Source: Promethearchaeota archaeon
Lineage (GTDB): Archaea; Asgardarchaeota; Lokiarchaeia; Sigynarchaeales; SOKP01
Assembly: GCA_030605085.1 (NCBI GenBank)
Contig: JAUWBH010000010.1
Span: 1 to 63,415 of the forward strand
Reading direction: 5' to 3'
DNA: 63,415 nt
The translations under genes were made by a program, and so were the position numbers. This document shows, in pieces, positions 44,392 through 52,947 of this stretch. Each line of letters opens with the position of its first letter. Within the stretch, counting starts at the first letter, position 1. Under the pieces are notes generated by a model. The model saw nothing but the letters and a program-made list of their open reading frames with translations. It ran no database searches and had not been told where the DNA came from.

Positions 44392-44529
44392 AAGTATTTA
44401 CTTGTAGTATAGGTATAGGTTGTTACTCGGCTAAATATCTGTGTTTGGTCGAAGGACTTCAGTTATAGTCCAACATAATATATCCAGATTTGGGTATATT
44501 TTTAATAATTGTATTACAAGTAAATACTT
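44392..44529. ncRNA. Candidate structured RNA or miniature inverted-repeat element
   Basis: Bases 44392-44410 (AAGTATTTACTTGTAGTAT) pair with 44511-44529 (GTATTACAAGTAAATACTT) over 19 pairs without a mismatch. Two pairs are G-U type when read as plus-strand RNA. Inside lie a 9-bp hairpin (44477-44485 with 44492-44500, loop AGATTT) and a weaker GGAC/GTCC hairpin (44454-44457 with 44468-44471). The multi-branched fold in an otherwise gene-free spacer suggests a non-coding RNA. A MITE-like element is the alternative, though no target duplication is seen. Confidence 0.45.
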
Positions 44530-44581
44530 TTCCCATTTATTTTTATGCTTTTTTTGTATACACGGCAGAATAGAATTTTAT

Positions 44582-45550
44582 CTACCAAGCAATTAAATGA
44601 GTCTCATGAAGTGGTACAATATCATCCAAGTGTTTAATCTTAAACTTGTAACCTGGTACTAAACTTTGTATATATTTTTTTGTCCCAAAAAATTCCTCTG
44701 GATTATGATATATCCCTATTAATAATACTGGTTTAAATTCTTTAATTGTCCTTTTTGCTCCTTTTAGTGCTTCTAATTCATAGCCTTCGACATCCATTTT
44801 AATTAAACCAACAGAAAGATTTCTTTCGCTCACAAATTCGTCAATTGATATAACTTCTATTTCAGTATCTCCATCTTCATCAGAAACATATGAAGCAGAG
44901 CCTAAAGAATAGATATTTACAGTACAACTCTTTTTCCCTACACCCTTATTAATAGGAATTACCTTTCTCAAATTATTTGTCTTTATATTTTCTAAAAGAA
45001 GGCTATAATTATCCAGAATTGGCTCAAATGAATAAATTTTATTTGGAGTGTAATCCATTTCGAACATTAATGCTGAACCACCAATAAAACCTCCACAATC
45101 GAGAAAATCTTTATTATTCAAAGATTTTATAATATTCTGAGGTATAAACTTTAATCCATGTTTATATGTATAAACAGATTCTTGATAAAAGTCCATTGGC
45201 AAATTATATTTATCTTTAATGGATTGAATAGCGTTCATGTGTTCAAATACTTTATCTTCTTTACTAATAAAATTCATTACAGTTTTTATTATAGCATGAG
45301 CGTGCATAAATTCAATATCCCTTAATATAGTTTTTACTTCATTTTTACTTTTAGAATCTAAATCGTTAATAAAAGCTTCAATATCAGCTTGATACCCTTT
45401 AATATATTCAGAAAATCTTAATCCAATTTCATAAGATACTCGGATCATAGCGATTAAAAAAATTAATCTCTCTTTTTGAAAGATTGTCAATTTTTTATTT
45501 TTGGCAAATTTACGAATAATTTGGCTTCTTAATATTGAAGGTATCATCAC
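44582..45550 (-). CDS. FkbM family methyltransferase
   Basis: 322 residues. The C-terminal two-thirds is a FkbM-type SAM methyltransferase: FLDCGGFIGGSALMFE near 149 (motif I), IYSFEPILDNYSLLLENI near 172, and GLIKMDVEGYELEALKGA near 250, the family hallmark, with PVLLIGIYHNPEEFF near 278. Members usually methylate sugars, polyketides or glycolipid parts. The N-terminal 100 residues are helical and specific. It is next to an ATP-grasp gene on the same strand, which may act in the same pathway. Confidence 0.88.
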   Translation of the reverse strand: MMIPSILRSQIIRKFAKNKKLTIFQKERLIFLIAMIRVSYEIGLRFSEYIKGYQADIEAFINDLDSKSKNEVKTILRDIEFMHAHAIIKTVMNFISKEDKVFEHMNAIQSIKDKYNLPMDFYQESVYTYKHGLKFIPQNIIKSLNNKDFLDCGGFIGGSALMFEMDYTPNKIYSFEPILDNYSLLLENIKTNNLRKVIPINKGVGKKSCTVNIYSLGSASYVSDEDGDTEIEVISIDEFVSERNLSVGLIKMDVEGYELEALKGAKRTIKEFKPVLLIGIYHNPEEFFGTKKYIQSLVPGYKFKIKHLDDIVPLHETHLIAW

Positions 45551-45615
45551 AAATCAGAAAATTTATTTAAAATTAATGAAGTAATCTTGACATTTAAAAT
45601 TAACAAGGAAATAAA

Positions 45616-47061
45616 TTATACTAACTCATTCCATTTTGTAAAATTAATTATTTTTTTGTAGTTCTTGATCATACTGGTAAATAATGAACAACCGATACAG
45701 AACATATTAACAAAATCGTCTAATGTTAAATCTAAAAGCTTAGCATTTTTTCTTGATATACCGCGACCTCGTTCAATTTCGATAACGCCGCTATAACCCG
45801 ATAGATTAACTACAAATTCTTGCTTGTCTAAATCCCCTGAATAGCTTTCCCTCGCAATCCTAGCTAATCCTCCGATAGGGACAATTATTCCATCTTTTTG
45901 GGTCATATAAATTCTAAGATCGAAGGTATGTTTGGCTTCCCTCCAGTCAATTAAAGAGAAATCCGCCATTTCCTGAATTGTATATGGAAATGGATTTCGA
46001 TTTTTCATGAATTTTGTGAAAAATTCCTTTTTGCTATGTTCTATTAAGTTTTTAATGTTAGAAGAATCTTCTTCAGGGGAAATAGGAATAACCCCTGCCC
46101 CTCCCGATCCCCCATCGGGTTTAATTATAAATGGTTTTTTATATTTGGTGATAACGTGGTTGATCTTGTCGGCTAATTCTTTTTCATCATAAGCTTTAGT
46201 AAACATAAGATATTTAAGATTATATTTTTCAAGTATATCCTTGGCAAAATGACTAGCTAAATAAGTTAATGATTTATCGTCTGTGATTCTAAAAATAGGA
46301 TTAACAATAATGGTGTTTATTTTACGAAAATCTTCCTTCATTAATTTTGCAAACTCATCGTTATGGAATCGTCTCGCAATACCATCACCAATCAACACAT
46401 TTATTCTTTGGCCTTTTATTTTTACCCAATTATCTGAAAACGAGAGTGTAGTTGATATTTGTTTATAATCTGCTATTAAAAACGCCACATCTTTCTCAAA
46501 AGATTGATTAAAATTTTTTATATCAAATATGTTTACTGTTAGATTTCTTTTTTGTAATTTTTTTCTAAAATAATCTATCATTATAACTTTTTCGTGAAAT
46601 AGACCGTCTTTTATTGGAACACCGACCAGAACTAAAACCTTATTATCCCCCCGTTTGTTGCTTTTAATAGCTTGATTAATTGCTTTAAAATATCCGTCAT
46701 ACATTAATACTTGTTGCTTCTCTGATATGGAGGAAAGTCCTCGATTTGACCCACCATTTGTCTCTAAAAGAAAAAACTTTTTTCCCCCTAGCTCATCGCA
46801 TACCATAAAATCAATGCTACCGGCGTAAAATAAGTCGTTCTGACTCAAATAATTGTCTTTATATCTTTCCATTACTTCCAAGGCTTTTAGCCTTACTTCA
46901 TCCACAAAATCATCGTCTTGTGAATATCTAATTGGAGCTGTAGAAACTAAATCAAACCCAAATGATTCTCCTAATTTAACTAATTCAACATCTGAATGTG
47001 AAATTTCTTTAGTCATCAAATGTATAAACTTAGAAAGTCCATCCTCTTCCATAAAAATCAA
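45616..47061 (-). CDS. ATP-grasp domain protein
   Basis: 481 residues. The ATP-grasp nucleotide loop is clear: KPFIIKPDGGSGGAGVIPI near 312-330, then a second ATP contact IQEMADF near 366 and DLRIYMTQKDGIIVPIGGLARIA near 385-407, where metal-binding acidic residues and an Arg lie. ATP-grasp enzymes join a carboxylate to an amine or thiol through an acyl-phosphate. The N-terminal half has an extra domain with LLETNGGSNRGLSSI. The substrate is unknown; peptide or cell-surface ligation is possible given the FkbM neighbour. Confidence 0.82.
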   Translation of the reverse strand: MIFMEEDGLSKFIHLMTKEISHSDVELVKLGESFGFDLVSTAPIRYSQDDDFVDEVRLKALEVMERYKDNYLSQNDLFYAGSIDFMVCDELGGKKFFLLETNGGSNRGLSSISEKQQVLMYDGYFKAINQAIKSNKRGDNKVLVLVGVPIKDGLFHEKVIMIDYFRKKLQKRNLTVNIFDIKNFNQSFEKDVAFLIADYKQISTTLSFSDNWVKIKGQRINVLIGDGIARRFHNDEFAKLMKEDFRKINTIIVNPIFRITDDKSLTYLASHFAKDILEKYNLKYLMFTKAYDEKELADKINHVITKYKKPFIIKPDGGSGGAGVIPISPEEDSSNIKNLIEHSKKEFFTKFMKNRNPFPYTIQEMADFSLIDWREAKHTFDLRIYMTQKDGIIVPIGGLARIARESYSGDLDKQEFVVNLSGYSGVIEIERGRGISRKNAKLLDLTLDDFVNMFCIGCSLFTSMIKNYKKIINFTKWNELV

Positions 47062-47108
47062 TATAAAATAATTAAAGAATTTAATTAAATCTAATTTAAA
47101 GAAAGAAA

Positions 47109-48344
47109 TTATAGATAAAGGTACCCCTGATGATTTCCTTTTGTCGACAATCTAAGACTTCCAAGCAAAATCTTTTTGATTTTCATTTGTTGCTTGTAGG
47201 AAAGATCACTGAATATGAGAATATAATCTTTTTCTAAATTTATAACAAAAAGCAGTCCAATCTTAATCATTTTCGAATCTTCTGTTAATAAAGAAATTAT
47301 AACATAATGATAAGGAAGTCTAATTAAATCATTGATATCTATTTCCTTTTCAAAAATTTGATTTGATTCTAAATCGTATTCTGTCTTTACGAATTTAATA
47401 TTATTTTTAGATATTGGTATGGAGATCTTTCTATAACTTTCCAAAACACGTGCAAATTGCGATTGTCGCAGGAAACGCCGTTCCTCCTTATCTTTATCGT
47501 AGAAATATTTGTTTTTTACGTCTATTAAATATATCTTTCTATTTTTCCTTAATTTAGCTGTCTTTTCAATAGATTTTAATTCTTCGATTGTATCGTCGTG
47601 AAACACAATAAGAATATCGGGGTCTACTATTTTGATAAAAAAATTCTTATAGAGCACACCAGCTTCTTGTTTAACCCAACCATCGCTATCTATGAGGAGG
47701 AAATCTGTTTTTTTATGTTTCTTAAAATAATTATTAATTAAATTCCTACAAGAATGAGATACAATAAATTTATAATTTCCTTTAGGGAAAGTAGCACCAA
47801 TAAATACCGTGTCTTCAGTATGGATATCTTCGCTTGATACGACAGAATCTTTAATTTCTCCAATGTTAATAGTAGTTGGGAGATACATGACTTGCTGACC
47901 AAGATCACTGTCTAAATAGCCTCCATTTAATCCCTCTCTAAGGAAATTGTTCGCCAAATATTTAATAAGCGTAGTCTTTCCGCTACTAAGCCCTAAAACC
48001 ATTATTTTTAACAGGTTCCCCTCATTCTTTTTGATTTCTGCTATAACTGAATCTTTAATTTTTACCCATTTACTTGGTATGGAATTTTCCTCAATTTCTT
48101 CAACATTTTCGTCGTTTGATGTATATATATCTAATTTAGAATCTTCTATAGCAAATAAAGGATATAATTTAGCGCTCGGAATAATTAGAACATTCTCATC
48201 TTCAAATTCAGAACCACTTGAAGACGAACTTTCTTCTATAGGAACGATTAGCTTACCAAAAACTTCCAATTTTCCTTCCAACAAAGTAACTCTCGTTGGA
48301 CCCTTAACCAATAAAGTATGCCCCTTTTTTATGTTCTTAATCAT
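47109..48344 (-). CDS. Clp1/Grc3-type polynucleotide 5'-kinase
   Basis: 411 residues. An N-terminal beta-rich domain (LLVKGPTRVTLLEGKLEVFG near 11) is followed by a P-loop kinase: Walker A GLSSGKTTLIKYL near 118, YLDSDLGQQVMYLPTT near 143 (D-x-D-x-GQ family motif), DFLLIDSDGW near 221 (Walker B/lid), and a helical C-terminal domain. Archaeal Clp1 phosphorylates 5'-OH ends of RNA or DNA and may serve RNA processing. The P-loop has SSGKT rather than the usual DxGKS/T. It is co-oriented with the ATP-grasp gene. Confidence 0.87.
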   Translation of the reverse strand: MIKNIKKGHTLLVKGPTRVTLLEGKLEVFGKLIVPIEESSSSSGSEFEDENVLIIPSAKLYPLFAIEDSKLDIYTSNDENVEEIEENSIPSKWVKIKDSVIAEIKKNEGNLLKIMVLGLSSGKTTLIKYLANNFLREGLNGGYLDSDLGQQVMYLPTTINIGEIKDSVVSSEDIHTEDTVFIGATFPKGNYKFIVSHSCRNLINNYFKKHKKTDFLLIDSDGWVKQEAGVLYKNFFIKIVDPDILIVFHDDTIEELKSIEKTAKLRKNRKIYLIDVKNKYFYDKDKEERRFLRQSQFARVLESYRKISIPISKNNIKFVKTEYDLESNQIFEKEIDINDLIRLPYHYVIISLLTEDSKMIKIGLLFVINLEKDYILIFSDLSYKQQMKIKKILLGSLRLSTKGNHQGYLYL

Positions 48345-48442
48345 ACTACTCTCATCTTATCTTATGTAAATAATAATTTAAAACTATTCATTGATCTCAA
48401 GTGTTAATATATAAAAAAAAAAATTCATTTTTTATTAAAAAA

Positions 48443-48886
48443 TTAAATATTTAATTCGTATACGCGGAAGATTTCTTGAAATCCTAATTTAGCAAACAAT
48501 TTTTTAGCAGCTTCATCTAAATTTGTTTTTAGAGATAATCTAATTGATTGAATGTGGTTTCTTTTGAAATAATCAACGATATATCTTATTAAATTTTCAC
48601 CTATTCCTGTTCTCCTTCGTTCCTCTTTTATTATTAAATTTGAAATATAGCCAAATCGAAACCCTTGATCTGAATTGACTACAGAACAATGTGCCATCCC
48701 AAGAACTTCTTTTGAATTGTTGTTAAATGCAACCATCACTTCTGAATTTGAATCTCGTTTCATATGCTTTTCTAAATTCGTTCTCCACCTTTCTTCATCA
48801 AATTCTTGTCCTTTCATTGAGCAAAGATTTTTCATTAAGCTTGTAATCTCATCAATGTCTTGTTCAGAGAATTCTCGTATTATCAT
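48443..48886 (-). CDS. GNAT family N-acetyltransferase
   Basis: 147 residues, a complete GNAT fold. IREFSEQDIDEITSLM opens the domain, GYISNLIIKEERRRTGIGEN near 76-95 is motif A with the Q/RxxGxG/A pyrophosphate loop, and AAKKLFAKLGFQE near 129 is motif B. It transfers acetyl from acetyl-CoA to an amine of a protein or small molecule. The substrate cannot be told. It is a single gene with short A+T-rich flanks. Confidence 0.9.
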   Translation of the reverse strand: MIIREFSEQDIDEITSLMKNLCSMKGQEFDEERWRTNLEKHMKRDSNSEVMVAFNNNSKEVLGMAHCSVVNSDQGFRFGYISNLIIKEERRRTGIGENLIRYIVDYFKRNHIQSIRLSLKTNLDEAAKKLFAKLGFQEIFRVYELNI

Positions 48887-48963
48887 TATATAAAAATTTT
48901 AATAAAACAATTTAGGTAATTAAATAAATAATAAATATTTATTTTTTAAACAGTGTCATTTGT

Positions 48964-49545
48964 TCAATTACTAATATTTCTTTTCATTTCTTTAAAACAA
49001 GGGATACATAAGTTTTTATTATCGTGATTTTTTATTCGAATACTCATTGTTGGATCTCCACAATTATCGCAAATAATCGACCCGTGTATTTGAGCCATAT
49101 CAGGAGGATTAAATGATACATACTTTATTTCAAAAACCTCTTCAGGATTAGAATTTAATATTTCTTCGATTCTCTCTTTTTTTGTTAAATTTTGATTTCC
49201 AAATCTGCTACTTTTTAAAGATAATTTCACAGCTTTTTTATTTTTTCTATTATAAAAGGTGTAGTTATTCTTACCATAATCCAAAAAAACTAGATTACCC
49301 TTTCCAAAAGTAGTCCCAAGCAGAGTTTGTAAAGCGTCAACGCTGCAATTATTATTTTCAACAACTGCTACCAACTCTTCGTCAATTGAAAATTCGTTTC
49401 CATGCTCCAAGATATACTTAGACACTAATACACCTAACACAACCCCAGGACAAGCGTGTCCGTGAAAATGAACGGCCTTTTCCATTAACTTTTTTACTTC
49501 CAAATTGAAAAACTCCATTTTAAGATTTAATAAAATAAATCTCAC
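48964..49545 (-). CDS. FmdE-like protein with C-terminal zinc ribbon
   Basis: 193 residues; Met10 (49518) is an equally good start. HFHGHACPGVVLGVL at 26-40 and ENNNCSVDALQTLLGTTFGKGNL near 63-85 are the FmdE/FwdE signatures. A zinc ribbon (CDNC, CIPC) closes the protein. FmdE accompanies the molybdenum/tungsten formylmethanofuran dehydrogenase, but stand-alone copies are widespread in non-methanogens and may bind metal or molybdopterin. Asgard genomes carry Wood-Ljungdahl genes, which would fit; none is nearby. Confidence 0.87.
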   Translation of the reverse strand: MRFILLNLKMEFFNLEVKKLMEKAVHFHGHACPGVVLGVLVSKYILEHGNEFSIDEELVAVVENNNCSVDALQTLLGTTFGKGNLVFLDYGKNNYTFYNRKNKKAVKLSLKSSRFGNQNLTKKERIEEILNSNPEEVFEIKYVSFNPPDMAQIHGSIICDNCGDPTMSIRIKNHDNKNLCIPCFKEMKRNISN

Positions 49546-49651
49546 GCATAATTTATAAAATCTTCCAATATTTAATATAATTAAGATGAAATTTTATGGA
49601 AATTAAAGAAATCCATATTAAGAAAAAGGAATAACTAAAGTTTATTTTCTT

Positions 49652-50134
49652 TTATTTCTGTTTTTCTAATTTATTCATTATATTATCAATATGCGATCCC
49701 TTCCAGTATAGCTTTCCACATTTAAGATTTTCACATCGAAAAAAATTATCATGATATTTAAAAGTCTCAGCTTTCATTTCTTCTTTAATTAGTTCCTTAT
49801 CAATTTTTTTTAAATTTGAATTACAAACAGAACATCTAGCTTCTTGTATATTAAAATCATAAATCAAACCAAGTTTAGCTTTAAGTTGATTAAGGTAATT
49901 ATATACACCTTCACCCTCTAAATATATGCTATTATCTCTTGCCTTTCTATGAAAAATATAATCTTTAGTAATTATGATTCTATCTTCCTTAAGAGCGAAT
50001 TCTAATAATTTATCATCTGGCACTGGGTTTATATTAAAGAGATCTATTAAATCGTTAGCATAAATAGTGTCATAAGCGAATATGCGAAGTAGGCGTGTGA
50101 GTCGTCCACACATAGCATCTGTTAAAAACTTCAT
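49652..50134 (-). CDS. Mut7-C RNase domain protein
   Basis: 160 residues: KFLTDAMCGRLTRLLRIFAYDT opens a PIN-like fold, with IIITKDYIFHRKARDN near 53-68 and two zinc-ribbon halves (CSVC near 101, CENLKC near 134). This is the Mut7-C family of predicted RNases, found mostly in archaea and bacteria as single-domain proteins. The first strand Asp and the KD pair are the likely metal-binding residues. Role in RNA turnover is inferred. Confidence 0.9.
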   Translation of the reverse strand: MKFLTDAMCGRLTRLLRIFAYDTIYANDLIDLFNINPVPDDKLLEFALKEDRIIITKDYIFHRKARDNSIYLEGEGVYNYLNQLKAKLGLIYDFNIQEARCSVCNSNLKKIDKELIKEEMKAETFKYHDNFFRCENLKCGKLYWKGSHIDNIMNKLEKQK

Positions 50135-50446
50135 CTATCCCATCTCTACTATAGATATATAAAATCATACATATATAAAATTAAATAGAAAAGTTATCAT
50201 CTAGAATGAGAATAAGTTTAAAATTTAAAATTTCCTCTCAGTCGTTTTTCCTTTAATTTAGCATCCTTAAAGCTCATTCCAAATATTTATTGCATTTTTT
50301 CATCAATCTGAGCGCTTCTATATAACTTAATAGAGCTACAATACAAACATCGTAAATATCAAACTATTTTACTGAAAAACAGGTATTAAAGAAAAGAAAA
50401 AAGACTTTAGCTAATTGTTGCAAAAAAATTAAAAAATTAGAATGTG
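50135..50446. other. A+T-rich spacer
   Basis: This holds the promoter region of the Mut7-C gene and about 250 bases with stops in all frames. No repeat, RNA gene or coding scrap is seen. Confidence 0.5.
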
Positions 50447-50481
50447 AAAAAAAAAATTGGAATTAGTTTTTAATTCCAATT
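50447..50481 (-). terminator. Hairpin followed by T-run (minus strand)
   Basis: AATTGGAATTA (50455-50465) pairs perfectly with TAATTCCAATT (50471-50481) around a 5-base loop. On the minus strand the stem is followed at once by ten T. It lies about 140 bases downstream of the surface-protein gene stop and has the form of an intrinsic terminator. Confidence 0.6.
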
Positions 50482-50618
50482 CTGCATGACAATTATCTAA
50501 CGTCGTATTAATTATTATTAAGTACCCTTTTAAACATCACATTTTAATTAAATTGAAACATAATCCCTAAAAGATTTAGTTCATTCATTTATTCTATAAT
50601 TAACTTTAATAAAATTTC

Positions 50619-51875
50619 TTAATATCTAATACTTAAATTTTCTACATCTTTAGGCTTTGTTTTCTTCTTATAAGCAAAGAAACTTACAATTCCAGACAGA
50701 ACAAAAATTGCACTAATAAAAATTGTAGAGTAGATAATATTTAAGATGTCTGCTATATCCTCATTTTCTTGTTCTTCTTTTTTTTCTTTGTCTTCGTCTT
50801 TTTCATCTTCCGATTCTGAGCGTTCTTTTATCTTAACATTCAAAGTAAACTCTCTGTCATTAAGGATTTCTGTTCCGTTTAAAACAATTTCAAAGTTAAA
50901 ATTATCATTTTTTTTTAAGGTTTTTTCAAACGTTTTAATCTCAATAATTCCATTCTCGTCTGTTCTATGTATTTCTTTGTATAGAAACACATTTCCACTA
51001 AATACCTTTAATTCCAGATAATAATCTTCGAGAAAATAAACCGTCTCATTCATAATATAATAAAACTTAATTTTGAAGATATAGTCTTCGTCTAAATCTT
51101 CATAAAGAGTGTCGGTAAAACCTATTAAATCATAAAGTATAGATAGCTTTTTCACATAAAATGAATATATAAACACAGAATTGTTATAAATAGGATCGTC
51201 TTTAATGAAAAGCTTAATGAAATGTGTACCCATTTCGTTGATAGCTAAAGAAATGTTTATCATACCAATCTCATTTGTTGTATCATTTTTGAGAGAATAA
51301 TCCGTATCTGAAGTATGTTCAATGTAGATTAATTGATTTACTAACGCAAAATTCTCAAAGTCAGTAAAATTAGCATTGAAATTTTGATTTTCTCCAAGTT
51401 CTAAATTATTTTGAAATCCTGACACTTGACAAGTAACATTTCTCTTTAAAATCTCTATATTTATAGTCGCTTTGTAATCAACTATAATATCTCCGCCATC
51501 ATCATAATAAGAACGCACTCTAACCCGTAAAGTCTCTGTATTATTAGTAATACTATGTATTGGGATTGTCCAATTCTCACTTAGACTATCTGGCGGGTCT
51601 CCTGTTACATTATCCATCCAATTACTATTCCATAATATTTGGTCTATACTGTTTCGTATCTCTATTCTTACAGCTTGATAATCTGGAGGGACATAAAAAT
51701 TAGACCATGTTAAATTTATTTTAATTTTCTCTGATGTGTAATAAGAAGTTTTATCTGTAGTAAATTCCTCCACATAAACATAATGAGTATCTCCTTTCAC
51801 ATTATTCATTAATCCTAAAAAACTTACAAACAATAAAATTGCTATTAAAATTCCATTTCTTTTCCTCATTAACAA
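50619..51875 (-). CDS. Surface protein with signal peptide and C-terminal membrane anchor
   Basis: 418 residues. An N-terminal signal peptide (MLMRKRNGILIAILLFVSFL) is followed by an extracellular part rich in beta strands, with many N-glycosylation sequons (NLT, NNT, NDT, NMT). A Glu/Lys/Asp-rich linker (near 360-380) precedes a final membrane segment (YSTIFISAIFVLSGIVSFFA) and a short basic tail. The repeated strand pattern suggests Ig-like or bacterial-type surface domains. It could take part in the cell envelope or adhesion. The family is not recognised. Confidence 0.8.
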   Translation of the reverse strand: MLMRKRNGILIAILLFVSFLGLMNNVKGDTHYVYVEEFTTDKTSYYTSEKIKINLTWSNFYVPPDYQAVRIEIRNSIDQILWNSNWMDNVTGDPPDSLSENWTIPIHSITNNTETLRVRVRSYYDDGGDIIVDYKATINIEILKRNVTCQVSGFQNNLELGENQNFNANFTDFENFALVNQLIYIEHTSDTDYSLKNDTTNEIGMINISLAINEMGTHFIKLFIKDDPIYNNSVFIYSFYVKKLSILYDLIGFTDTLYEDLDEDYIFKIKFYYIMNETVYFLEDYYLELKVFSGNVFLYKEIHRTDENGIIEIKTFEKTLKKNDNFNFEIVLNGTEILNDREFTLNVKIKERSESEDEKDEDKEKKEEQENEDIADILNIIYSTIFISAIFVLSGIVSFFAYKKKTKPKDVENLSIRY

Positions 51876-52088
51876 TTTTTTTACATTCCCTTTAAAAAAC
51901 TACGATAAAATCTCTTCGTTTTATTAATTTACTGAATAATTCGACTTACTGAAACTGACCCTGATACCTATTTTATAATTACTACAACATCTGGTTTCAA
52001 ATTTTTCTACTCGTTTAAACCAACATTTTACTTAATTTTATGAAAAAAAGTATGAGTTTAAAAATCTTAAACGAAAATTAGTTCTGTC

Positions 52089-52313
52089 ATGCATGTAAAA
52101 AAAGGTCTAAAAACCATTGGAAAGAAAGTAAAGTATAAAATTAAAGAATTCGTTGCGGACGAATACGGCGGGAACCTCGTAGAATATGCGCTGCTAATCG
52201 GATTTGCGTTATTTATCTTTTTTTTGATAATTACCATGATTATGTCAATGCTGGATTGGACTATAGGCCAGTCGAACGAGTTTTTTGACACGGTTTCTGG
52301 ACTTGGAGAATAA
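52089..52313 (+). CDS. Flp/type IV-like prepilin
   Basis: 74 residues. A basic N-terminus (MHVKKGLKTIGKKVKYKIK) leads into DEYGGNLVEYALLIGFALF: Gly27 as the peptidase site, Glu32 at position +5 of the mature protein and a hydrophobic helix, which is the Flp pilin signature (G-x-x-x-x-E-Y). The mature part would be only about 47 residues, typical of Flp. Archaeal pilins usually have a different recognition motif, so this looks like a bacterial-style Flp or an Asgard counterpart. No assembly genes are adjacent. It is divergent from the surface-protein gene. Confidence 0.78.
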   Translation: MHVKKGLKTIGKKVKYKIKEFVADEYGGNLVEYALLIGFALFIFFLIITMIMSMLDWTIGQSNEFFDTVSGLGE

Positions 52314-52557
52314 ATGCTATAACAATATAGTATTATAATGAAATATCCATTTATTTTTTCTTATGCACAATAGTTTGAGAACGATTCTTAAAAAAAATTT
52401 CTAAGCTTTACGAGAAAATTATATTATTTAGAACTCCATAAATTAGCTTTTCTCATATTTATACACTTTATCTTTATCTTAATTGTTAAAATGTTTATTG
52501 GAAAGGGTCGTATAATGATAATATTATGCGCGAGTTAAAGAAAAATGTAAATTTTAG

Positions 52558-52791
52558 TTAATCTTTCTTTTTAAAATGAGTCTCTTTAATTTCATTAAAT
52601 CTTTCTTTTATTTTTCCTGCCAAATCTTTAGCATTACCTTTTACATAAAAACTATACGCTTGATTTAGCAATTCAAGGCATTTTTTGTATTCTCTGTTTT
52701 TATAGTGATTCTCCGCAATTTCAGCAAGGTTCGCCGCTTTTTTGATGAAAAACTCTAAGAACTGTTCCGAAGTATCGATTTTTTTGTTCAT
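52558..52791 (-). CDS. Small helical protein, TPR- or MIT-like
   Basis: 77 residues, three predicted helices. NLAEIAENHYKNREYKKCLE followed by LLNQAYSFYVKG has the spacing of one TPR unit or a MIT-type three-helix bundle (MIT domains bind ESCRT-III tails in eukaryotes and Asgards). Sequence alone cannot decide between them. It ends with a Lys-rich tail. ESCRT genes are not in the window. The flanks are short and A+T-rich. Confidence 0.6.
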   Translation of the reverse strand: MNKKIDTSEQFLEFFIKKAANLAEIAENHYKNREYKKCLELLNQAYSFYVKGNAKDLAGKIKERFNEIKETHFKKKD

Positions 52792-52947
52792 TTTTTTGAA
52801 TAATCCAATTATAAATTTAAGATATAATATAATTTACATCGTAATAAGATTATCTAAAAAAAATTGAAGAAGTAAAATCCCAAATTTTTAATTTTAGTAA
52901 ATGGAATTTTTTATATTCAAAATAACTTAATACTGGTAAATGAGGAA

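Noticed and set aside
44411..44510. tRNA gene inside the structured element
   Set aside because: The hairpins do not give a cloverleaf, and no T-loop (GTTCRA) or CCA-proximal acceptor pairing is present.
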